This document shows positions 10,835 to 22,800 of a stretch of DNA of 64,000 nt, one piece after another. The first letter of the stretch is position 1. Each line of letters begins with the position of its first letter. A model generated the notes under the pieces. That model was not told the origin of the DNA. It saw only the letters and a list, made by a program, of their open reading frames with translations, and searched no databases. Made by a program: the position numbers and the translations under genes. This stretch comes from Blasia pusilla (taxonomy: Eukaryota; Marchantiophyta; Marchantiopsida; Blasiales): the NCBI GenBank assembly GCA_050084515.1, contig CM114274.1, positions 6,448,001-6,512,000 on the forward strand. Reading direction: 5' to 3'.

Positions 10835-13800
10835 CTGCTTCATATGACAATATCCTGTAAATTAGAACCGCAATACACGGGAGCTATTATCTGGTAAACC
10901 ACATTCAATGACAACTTCGCTCTATTTGATGACTGGGTATCAGACCACTTGAAACAGTTTGATCTGGAGTTTTTCCTCTTCTGCACCGCCTTCATTCATT
11001 CATACATTCATTGGAGAAGGTGAAAGAACACCTGCGTTGCTAGTTCTTCACCCAGCTCTTTCTCCGTCGTCTTTGACTGCATTGAATCACATGCAGATGA
11101 TTTTCATTAGACGATTCTCTAACATCTATGTCACATCTCAATAAGTTCTTACTCAAATTTGAGTAATCTAATAAGCTGAAGAGGACTGATTCTATCTTTG
11201 TTACAGCACATGTAAATTTCTCTATACATCTGAACTTCAGTGAGCGCACATGTAAATTTCTCTATACATCTCTGAACTTCAGTGTTTCAGATGCCTATCC
11301 AATGCTAGTATTTTTGTTGTTGTTGTTGTTCCTTGACTACTTGCTTCTTACTTCAGGACTGCTGAAATATTGGAGGTTATGAAAAATCAGAACGTTCTTC
11401 TCACGAGACGCCAACCTTAGACAGTTCTGACTTCATGAGCTTCAATTTATGATAGTACTTTTTGATCTTTTTGTCCTGCCAATGAAAAGGTTCTCTTAAA
11501 ATCAGGAACTGCTACAAATTCTATTGTCATTCACAGTTTGAACTGCTTGTAGCACTATCTCTTGAGCATTTAGAAAACTAAACTTATGGCAACATAACAC
11601 CAGCAGTATGGTAACATGAGTGTGCAGATTCCGTTACATAATCCTTCCATCTATGATAGTCACTTTCAATGCCCGTGTTGAGCTTCATACATGAATCCCA
11701 TCCCATTCCACTCGCAAAGAGGTTGTAGCGGTTAGAGGGCGTTGCCGTCCTGGAGGCCTACTCTGCAATACTTATCCAGGATCGTAATCTATATACGTGT
11801 GTATATATATATAAAATGTATTTTTTCATTAATGATTCATTTTAGTGTGGAAAATGCACTTTTACATTATAAATGATCCATTGTTATGTGAAAAAAAATA
11901 GGGGACCTTACTAGTCCCTTTAATAAACACTCCTCACTCTAAACAGTTCTCATTCTTCCACTCTTTTGGAATACCAAATAACTCTCTATACCCACTCCTT
12001 TCTCCCCTAAGACTCACGACTTTCTTCCACCATAATATCAAAAACACTTCAAAATCAAAATAATTAATATGATACTATTTTTTTTCTTATCTACTTTTTT
12101 TTTTATTTACAGTACCAACATAGAGAAGCACTCCCTTAATTTTAATATCATGACCATTCTCGTTCGCAGGTGCGCCCACCCCTGCGAACGAGAATGATGA
12201 TACATTAGAAGAACTCAATACGTGCAAGCCGGGTGACAGGAGGCGGGGATAGTTGTTTGCGGGTGAGGGCTGGTGTCACCTTGATCCCTGGCTCAAGGGA
12301 CCATTGAACCACAACGAAAGGAAGAGAACACAATTTAGGTCCTCCACATTTTGTCATTGGGCCCGGGATGAAACTTCTCTAGTGAACAACTTAAAGCAGA
12401 GAGAGCAACAACCCACACTATTTGTAAACCGATACCCGCATAGCAATTAGTTAAGTTCAGTGTAAGAGAGGCTCCATCCTCTCATATGGCACTTCTTCAA
12501 TTCTAGAACCATCCCAATCATTAGCACTGTCCAACCAGGTACTAGGCACAAGTCTAGAACTTGCACTACTTTGTGAATCTAGTCTCTCGAGACATCCAGT
12601 AGTAAGAAAGGCGTTGGAGCAGCACGAAAATCACATCCTCCAATGGACCTCGGAGTGGGATTCCACGGGGGAATAGTAAGCAACACCAAGAACGGATCAT
12701 CTACAATTGAAGATGGAGTTAGCAGTTGCTCAGTCAAGGGTAGTGATTAAGAATGAAATGGAATGATTTTGAAACAATGCCAAATGTCGGACGAAAATTT
12801 CCTCTAACGAAACGAAAGGATGAAGTGGGTGAAAACCTAGCAGACTTGTCTATCTACTTTTCGAACGCAGCAACAATGGAGTTAGAGCACTTCGTCAGCT
12901 TCTCCTATCACCACGTGCTTGGCCACAAATTTCATGAACTCTGTGATTTACACAGTAGATTCTGCTAGGCGTTCGCCAACCACCTCCTTCCATGATCTTC
13001 TTCATCGAGTATCCCCTCTTGTCATCTTTGATGCTCTTCTTTGATGTCAAGAGTGAGGATTTTAATTTTCAGCACACAAAGAATCTAGGTAACAGATTGT
13101 CGATCCTTACACACGAAGCTCAATGCCCATGGCACTCAAAATTACAATATTTTTGCATTACTTACATACACCAAATGATGTAAGAAGAGGAAGGTGACAG
13201 ATGGTGGACAAGGTGTCGATAGAGAAAGTTTGATCGTGATACCAATGAAATGGTGATTGACTTTTAACCGAAGGATTTTATCCACAGAAACAGTCTTCAT
13301 ATGGAGATAGTCACTAGCCGTAAGTGTTAGAAATCAAGATTGCGAACCCAGTTCAGAGAAGGGAGATGCAACGATTTCACATCACACTGAATCTCGAATA
13401 GTCTGCACTCCCATAGATCTATTACATTCCAATGCTGCAATATATTTAGCTGATCCGAACCCTTCAAACTTGCGAATGTGAAGCGAATTTGCATTGTTTC
13501 ACGTGTGACTCGTCTGGCCACATATCTTTTATGGATAAGAAGGTCCACTGTATGGCTTTGGGAGCAACGCACTTGGATGAATCCCATACATCCTAGCCAT
13601 CACCAGTTTCGAAGGTTCATTACTTTGCTATCACAAGAAGCATAAGGAGAGCTGTGATGCTCCTAAGAAATCTGTCACTCTTACCTGAATATCTGCACGT
13701 TGGTGGTGCAGACTTATCTGCTCTTTGAGCGCAGATCGTTCCTGCAGCAACAGACAATATCAGAGCAGAACGTTAAATCTTCGTCACATTCCGTATATGT

Positions 13801-16800
13801 TTGTGTGTGTGACGGAGTTCACATAGATTCAAGAGGCTGATGGTCATTCTGGACCACACGAATTTACGTCTCTACATATGTGCATTCAAGCCCTTATATT
13901 TTGAAGTTCACCACTGTCTACTTATCCAGTATCTAAATATCGTTCCCCGCCCTTAGCTCTGTTCTCTTTTTTTTTCTTCGATAGCAAAACAACTAATCTT
14001 CAATTCCCAAACATGTATCGCTTCTCTTCTGGGCTCACTAGGCCAGGCATATATTTGTGCATTATGAAGACTTACTTCATTGTATCTACCCCGAATGTCT
14101 TGCATGCTCTCCTCAAGCTTTTCAATCTCCTGGCAGAAAAGAACGTCCAGAGCATTCAGATAAGACGTATATATATCAGTCTACTTGGTTCTTAGAGTCG
14201 AGATTTCATAGCTAGCGTTAGCCCGATTGGAAATGTATTTCATAGCAGATTTCAAACTTCCACGATATATTACTCATGTACGAACCAAAGTAATATATGG
14301 ATAACTGGGCTGTTCACTTTGGTTGTTAGATGTCGTTCCCCTAGTTGGTAAGTGCGGACTATTGGGGCCATAGTCCATATGACTTGTGGCAGCCATGTCA
14401 CGAGTAAGGTCTCCAGTGAAATTAGTTCAAGAAGTGGAGACTTGTCCTTCTTTCGAAACTGGACTCACGGTCCCTCCACTGCAGCTCCCTCCCTTCAATG
14501 GAATGGAACTCTGGCATATTCCACAAAAACTCTATGTCTCCAAAGCTCTCGTGATCCCAGCCACACTCTATGCATCTGAGGTGTGGGGCCCCAGCCCCAA
14601 GGCATGGCCCCAAGGGCTAGAGGTCCCCCAGAAACTCTTCATGCGACAGAGTCTAGGCATTAGGAGAACCACTCCCCACAACATTCTACTGGCTTAGTTT
14701 GGGGAGGTCCCAATGGAGATTCATGCTGTTAAAAATCTTATCACATTCCTCCAACGCCTTCAGGATATTTGCGAGGACAATCCCAATCTTCCCTCAGCTA
14801 GAGCCTTTGAGGTTTCTAAAAGTAGTGCAACTCTTGGGGCAAAAAATTGGTACTATGACTGTAAGGAGTGGCTCATGAAATGGGGCATCTCAATCGATAC
14901 CCTGCCCACGGCCACCAACCAGGACCTGGCTGAACAACTACACAGCAATTACATCCATCTCGGATCGCCAAGCTGATAATTCAACCGGTTTTCGTCCACA
15001 GCATCTAGCCTCACCTCAGTTACCCTGGGCTCCACCAACTGGGATCGGCACCAGCGGCTTTGGGAGACTAGGGGGAATACATCTCACAAAAATGGATAAA
15101 GAATGAGGCGCTACCACACCCTCATGAACACTGGCAGATCCCATGCAGCAAGCCTCTCACATCTCTACCACCATTCCCACTAAGTTACGTCATACATTAG
15201 CGAGATTCAGATGTGGCTCGACTGACCTTGAGATTGAGAAAGGAATATTCTAACAGAAGAAAAGAGAGGACAGATTATGTAGATTTTGCAACTCAAGGCT
15301 GATTGATTATGAACATCATTACCTCTTCCACTGCACCTTTCACATTCACATTAGACTTGACTTCCCAGATTTCTTCGCTCACCTGGCCCTCAGGGTCTCT
15401 GAATTCATGGTATCATGAACCGGAATGGCAAGACCATTCCGGTTCATGATCATTCATGAATTCTCACTTTCGACCACGGTAAGCAGAACAAATTACAGTC
15501 AAAACTAAATGAGAGAAACAACAGTGGAGAAAAAAGATGGAATTGCAGACAATTCTCTAAGTAATTCTAACAAAATCCTGGAAGGGTAAATCTGAAATGA
15601 ATTGCATGAAGAGCTTGTTTGCAACTTCTACTGAGGCCTCCTTGTTCGAGAGGGCAGCACCTCACAGACCTGAAAGGCTCGTTGGAACTAAGATGCAAGT
15701 TTGCAACAGGTAGATTTTGCAGCATCCTCCATCCCCGATGCTCATTTCTTTTTTAATTGACAAAGGCACTGGCAGAAGTTCAGGCGTGTAGTAACTAATT
15801 TCCGGACACTAACTCAACGAGCAGGAGTTAGAAGTGTATTAGGAAAAACATGAAAGAGTAAGGATTAAATAGATGGCTCAGAAGGGGATCACCAGAAGCG
15901 ATGGGTGCGTGGCAAGGCATGAGGCAGAATGGACAATACCTCAAAGTATGAAGGGATAGAACATGACTATGACTAAGCCTATGTGCGGCCCCCTTTTTGG
16001 AGGTCTCTTGTCCCTTCAGCATCCCAACACAAACTCACGAAAGGAAGGGCTCCATATCCCTATTACGAGCACGAAAAAGAAGGGCAGATCTAAATAGGAG
16101 AGAAGCCTACTATGATTGGTGGGTAGCATCTAAACAGGAGAGAGGCCTAAGAAGGGGTGATTGGTAGCATCATAAACGAAAATTAATTAACATGAGGGAA
16201 TAACACGAACCACAACTGAAACACAACATATGATGTGTTGGATCGTCTGCCTGGCCAAAGAAAAAAATCGAAGGCCACCTGTTGAGGCCGTAACTAGCTC
16301 TAACTAGAAGAGTTCATGGGTAACAAGAAACTTATATAAACTGAGAGAAGTTGGATTGTGGTAAACTTAAGAGTTGAGTTAACCACAATCAAACTTCCTT
16401 GATAGCAAAACTGGTTTAGTTATCAGTAGGAAGAAAGCGGGAGCAGACACATGAATCTATAGTCTAATCAGGCACTTACAGTTATAGAGGAAGGTAACTA
16501 CACAACATGATGCTAATCTAGCGAGTAGTTTTGATTACACAATTTTGTAGTTTGTACAATCACGATCATGTACATGCCTTTCGCAGCCATGAAGTCACAA
16601 CTTGTGAACAAAACAAAGAATGCACGCAGGACACAACCCATTTTAGTGTGTAGCATTGAAATTGCCTGTGCGATGCCCACTCTCCTCACATCATGGTCCT
16701 GGAGGAATGAAGCGTCCACAGAGCCCACGTTCAATAAATTTCACCCGTAAGATTTTTTCTTTTCTCCCAGAAGGACCCATGCGAACCATCTACCAGTAAA

Positions 16801-19800
16801 ATCTGTACACCTCCCTATAAAGATGTGCATCATCTATTGAGTCTTCAAAATCAAGAAGTCGTTCTCTCTTAATAGTATAGATAGTGGGATGAGGTATATC
16901 ATTTTTAGTCAAAGGGCTTAAAAATCCCCAAAAATAACGTTGTGTAGTGGATGTTGATACCCTCCGTTCAATCCAATAAAATCTTCCTGCACTACGGCGT
17001 TCCAATTGGACGCTATCACAACTTGAGAGGTCTTCCTTTCCTTCTACGTGGCATTCTCCCCCCCGACTTTAGACTTTGTTAAACCAGAAGGCCACAACAG
17101 GCCCATCTTGATTAGCATGTTTATTCCTTGTCGACGTTGGCTGCATTATCACCCCACCCTGATGCTGCCAGAACTCGTAGGAAAAACGAAACGTGTGGTG
17201 TTGCTATGACGTCAATTTTTCACTCCACAGGTACAGCATTTGCAATTCGAGCCGAACGTGCATAAGAAGATAACTTACAATTTTATGCTCCACCCGCAAG
17301 TCCTTCATGCTACTTTCCAATTGTTTGAGCTCCTGCTCCATCCAATTGCGGACAGAATGTTCTATAGAGTCAGCAGGACGTTCAGGAAACCTTATGCCTA
17401 ATCCTAGTCACCTCGGATACATACTTTTAACCAACTTCACGATATAACAGTTTCTCAGGATTGCACTCGCTGTAGATTCTAACCTCACTGCTAATCATCA
17501 TAAAATCCGAACCATATGCACCAAATGTTATCAGTATATCCTGCCCTTATAATCATATGATAGCTTCCCTTCAACTAGCCCTTCGTTATGGCAACCATGG
17601 CACAAAGTCCAAGGCTGAAAATTATCTTTATGCTCCAAAGATCAACTTCTCGAGCTCTTTTCATCATTTGATAGAATTTTACCGCAGTGCTTTAACTAAA
17701 GAACCACTTTCAACAAACGGGGAACTTAGGTTCCTACCAGAATTTTGGACCAAAAGTTACTTGCAGCACTATGAAAATAGTCCACTCAAGCTTGAATTTG
17801 AACAAATGAGACCTCACTTTTCTGTGTCCAACTCGCAGTTCGTGCAAACTACTGTCAAGTAGTTGAACCTCCTGCCCCACAAATATTGAGACAAATTCCG
17901 TATAAATAGTCAGCTTCATAGTAGAGCTAAAAATCTCCCTGTGGATAGATTTTTAGAAACATTAAAATTTATTATAGATTGCTTTGCCAAGAAGGCTTTC
18001 ATTCAAATCAGATGAGATGGTATTAGATATGCAAACTCACTAATAGGCAAGAATTAATTAAGAAGAATTACCTTCTCTTCAGTGGTCTGGGCTACCTCAG
18101 ATTGCAAATATTATTGTAATTTCAAGTCCCGTGGTCTTCTTGCGTCCCCATGGACGACATATCAGTTTTTTCTCTCATTGCATTGTGCTTCCATTGCTAC
18201 AATTTTCTTACACTAATAAACCAGTAAAAAGGCTCCAAATTCAATTTTCCAGTCATTTAATCTACTCCCTTTTTTATCTCTTTTCTTCCTTAGATTCAAA
18301 CTCTAATCATCGACGTCAAAAAAAGCTTCTTCTAACATTCAATCAGCAAAACATGAGACCTCACATTCTTGTGCCCCGCTTGCAGCTTCTGAATATTGCC
18401 TTCCAGCAGTTCAATCTCCTGATCCGCGGACCTCCCGTACAACAAAGGCCCACGTATCATGTCAACATTGGTATAAAGGCAGGCTCGATCTAATAACTTT
18501 TGGACGAGGACTGCTGGGGAGTCGAGAATTACTTTTCTCACTGTCATACCAGCCAAACATACGACCTGCACAAGCTCTCAATTTGCGAGTGCACGTTCAA
18601 GATGAGAAAATGATTGACCAGCAGAAGTATCTCCTTGTTCAAAGTCAGAGCTAGCATCAGCTAGACCATCCATGATTTCAGCTTGTACACAATCAGCAAA
18701 TCAGTTCATATCTCTATTGCCAGATCAGAGCCCTACCATGATGTGACTCTTCTTACTATCTAAGAGATACTAAGAAGGATTCTACTCAGCCACACCTTGC
18801 ACTCACACTACAGGTCCTCACATGTCACCAGCTCAGAGATCAGACATGGCTCACCATTGAGCACAAACAATCTCCATCAGCATTCTAGACAAAACAACCT
18901 GCCTTCCAGTGAGGCTCTAGCAAGCACAGCAATTAGTCTCAATCTCCTCTTCCTACTCTTTGATCACTCTGCAGCAGGACCAAGAGCCTCAGGAGTACTC
19001 ACCAAAACTGTGCATGCTGCAGAATTGACTTCTGCTCTCTAAACAGAGACATTATATACATGAGGGTAAGCACTTCTGGCCCTTGGATCTTCTTGAACAG
19101 ATCCATACCCTAAATAACATATGGTGGCTAGCCCTAACTCGAGAATTGCCCTAATTCAAGGTTACCCTAAAAAGATAGAAGAACACTAAGTTATCTCTAG
19201 CTAACTAAATTAGTATCCAACTAAGTTAGTATTTGACTAACTACTTTAAGGGCATGACTAAACTAGATATTAACAAATTTCAACACAAGACATACAGCCC
19301 CCGTCTCGGGACTTGGCAGTTTCATGGGGCAGCATCAAGGGTACGAGATTTTTGGTATGCCACTGGCTAATGAGTCCATTTTTTCCTTCAGATGAATCTT
19401 TTCTCCGTCTGGTTGCTACACTTTCAAAGAACCTCTCAAGCAGTTTCAAGTATCAATACATCTTGGCGCCCCATACCGTTTCATTCGAAATCTGTGGAAC
19501 CCTTTTCTACTAACGACCTTCCGACATTAAATCCATACCACACAAGAAGAGACCTCACATTTTCGTGCCCAGCTCGCAGGTCATGCCCGCTACTTTCCAG
19601 CAGTTGAATTTACTACTTCGTGAGAGTCACCTACGAAAGCCCGTGTAAACAGTCACCTTCAAGATCAAGAATAGCTTTGCCTAGTCTTTGTCTCCACAAA
19701 TAGAGCTGTTGAACAAAAGACACAAATAAGAGCTAGATTACTGCTTGTGATTTCAAACCCAGAAAAACCATTCTCTCAAGTCAAACCTCCCTGTACATGA

Positions 19801-22800
19801 GGATGACGCTCACAGATACATTTTGCCCACGAGCTAGATTTTTCATGGCAAAACCCACACAGGGCACAGGATTTATAGTAAAAGGTCTGTGGCTCGCTTT
19901 GCTCAGAAGCACATGCTCTAATTTCCTCCTCTTGCACATACTTTCGTCCGGAAAAATTTTACTGAACCACTGCAAATAGTGGAACAGCTTCGAACTTACG
20001 AGGTAATTAAACCTAGGTTCACTTTCGTAATCCTAAACATTGGTTAACCACGTTTCAAGAAAAAAATTGGTCTTCAGATATGCTTAAGATGAGATCTCAC
20101 ATTTTTGTACCCAACTCGCAGATCTTGCGCGCTACTTTGCAGTCGTTGAACCTCCTGCTCCATGAAAGGAGTTCAGAAGACATGAATAATATTAGCTTCA
20201 TATCGAGGATGCCATCCACACTAGTTCTCTCCATAAGAAGAATTTCTGAGCTATAACAGAGGAAAGATTCTTGCACTCCCCTCACGGTGAAGGGTTACTG
20301 AGGTCTTACAAATAATTCTACTTGTTTCCTTCCTTGGTATCAACGTTTTCGAATTGCCACCGAATCGCAAGCTACAATCAAGGATCCGACATCTTACTTG
20401 ATCTCTGTAAAAGTAAGGCATAAGAGCTCATCGGAAAGGAGATATATCACCTCTTTGTGCTCAACTTGCATATCCTGAATGCGTTTTCCAAGCACATGGA
20501 TCTCCTGCAGCAACTACATTTTTGCAACACTTCGACTCAGCATTGGAGACACGGCGGAAGATTGCCTTACTGGATGAAATCTAATTGCATTTCAGCTGAC
20601 TTCAGAATTAAGGCTGACTCGACTGAATAGCTGCATCCAAGAATGGCGTCACGTTATATTTAATTTGATATTGTTGTGGACTCATATAAGTTTAGACAAG
20701 AAGATGTAAGATTTGTTTAAAATAATTAAGGTCGCACCTCCTTGCGCTCAGTCTGCATATCATGAAGGCGTTTTCCAAGTATTTGCAACTCCTGCAGCGA
20801 AAGAGGAAATTGCAGCACTTTGATTCAACATTAAAGACCCGACAAGGGTTGACTTCATTGGTTGGCTATGATATTAATGAAATCTATCTAACCTCAGTGC
20901 CGAAAAAAACTGTGTTGAGTCCACAGGTGACACCTCCAGATCTCATTGGGATTGATTCAAGCATTATAACTCCAAAATCAGTCAGGAAGGCATAAAATCC
21001 AGAGTCAAACTAAGGTCTCACCTCCTTGTGCTCAACTTGTATATCCTTAGCTCGCTTTTCAAGAGCTAGGATCTCCTGTATCAAGGAAAAGTTTGCAAAA
21101 CCATGACTCAACATCCAATTTTTCTCGGTAATTGGTGCCATCCTAATGACGTTTAACGACTTCAGTGACAATTAAGGCTGTGACTAGTCCAAAAATGACA
21201 CCTTGAAATCTGCTAGAAGTAATTCATGATTTCGTCTATTAAACTCTCTCTCCCAAATAGTATCCCAGTGTCGAGCACCGTCCAACCAGGGTCTCTGGTC
21301 GCAGGGATACGACAGGCACTACTTAATGAGTAGAGTCTCCCAAAAAGTATGGTATTTTGTAGCCCCTTGGTAGCTTGAAATAAAATTCCATCAAGAAATA
21401 GCATCACTGTGTGAATATCACCATCTTCTAATAACCAGATTTCTTTACGCGTACAAGATGTGAGACCTTCAACAAAAGTAAGGTATTACCTCTTTGTGAT
21501 CAAGTTGCATATCCTGATGTCGTTTTTCACGCAGTTGCACCTCCTGCAGCAGACGAAAAACTCTGCACGTTTTTCACTCATAATTCCAAGACCCTATTAA
21601 ATTCTGCCTTGCTTGCTGCTATCCCAAAGAAATGCAGTTGTCTCCAGCCACAACCAAGGATTTTAAGTAGCTTCGATTCAAACTGAATTTAAAGAATTGC
21701 CATTACAACATATGAAATTCAGAGTATTATGAGTTACATCAAGTTTCGGTATCAAAAAGGAAAAAGATGGTTTTTACAACTAGAATTTCACCTCCTTGTG
21801 CTCAACCTGCATATCCTGCATGCGTTTTGTACGGATTTGAATCTCCTGCGGCGAATGAGAAAATAGAAGTATTTTAACACAACATTAAAGACCCAATCAA
21901 GAAACTCAGTGACCACCGTCTCCACGCATGAAGTTGACCTCAGCTACAACTATTCGTGCACCCGTGACAAAATGCTTCGTGCTTTACAACTGAAATTCAC
22001 CTCCTTGTGCTCCACTTGCATTTCCTGAATGCGTTTCGCGCGGATTTGGATCTCCTGCGGCAAATGAAAAGATACCAGCACTTCAACACAACATTAAGGC
22101 CTCAAGCAAGTGACGCCTTCGCGGCTACCATGTCTACGTATGCTAGTTGACTCCCGCTACAACTATTGTCGTCTCGAGTTCATTTCTAGCAAAATGGATT
22201 TGAAGTCATACAATTATCTTTCAGGATCACAGCTCCAAATTTTCAAACGATTTCAATCACTTGCTTTAAGTTCCAGAGGGTTCACAACATAGATACACAA
22301 CCCCGCACATGATGACCGTTCTGACCTTCTTGTGCTCCATTTGCATCTCCTCTATCTCTTTCTCAAGGTTTTGTATCCTGCTTTCAAAGCAACAGAGATT
22401 ATGTTCATCTTGTAGTTATATTGTGTAGCATCATACATATTATAGTGATGGAAGGTATACCAGCATAGAGAGGAAAGATCAAATTATGCAAATTGACGTG
22501 TGAAACTAGATACGATGTATTGACCGATAAGAAGGGTCTAGAGCATCGATTTATGTTAACCAAAATCCGTACTTTTCCTCAAACTTGCGAATGGTGTCCA
22601 ACTGCCCCTTCATCAGTTTAGCCTGTTCCTCAGCCACTTTAGTACACGTTGTCATCTTGCCCGATAGAGCCTGCAGTTAGTCGAGACTCCGCTCAGAATG
22701 CTAGAAGTTCAGAAAATATTCCATGAAAGTCGTTGCAGTCCACAAGCTTCAATTTCGCCAACTCGTGAGATACAAATTAAGCTTTCTATATGTGCTTAAG

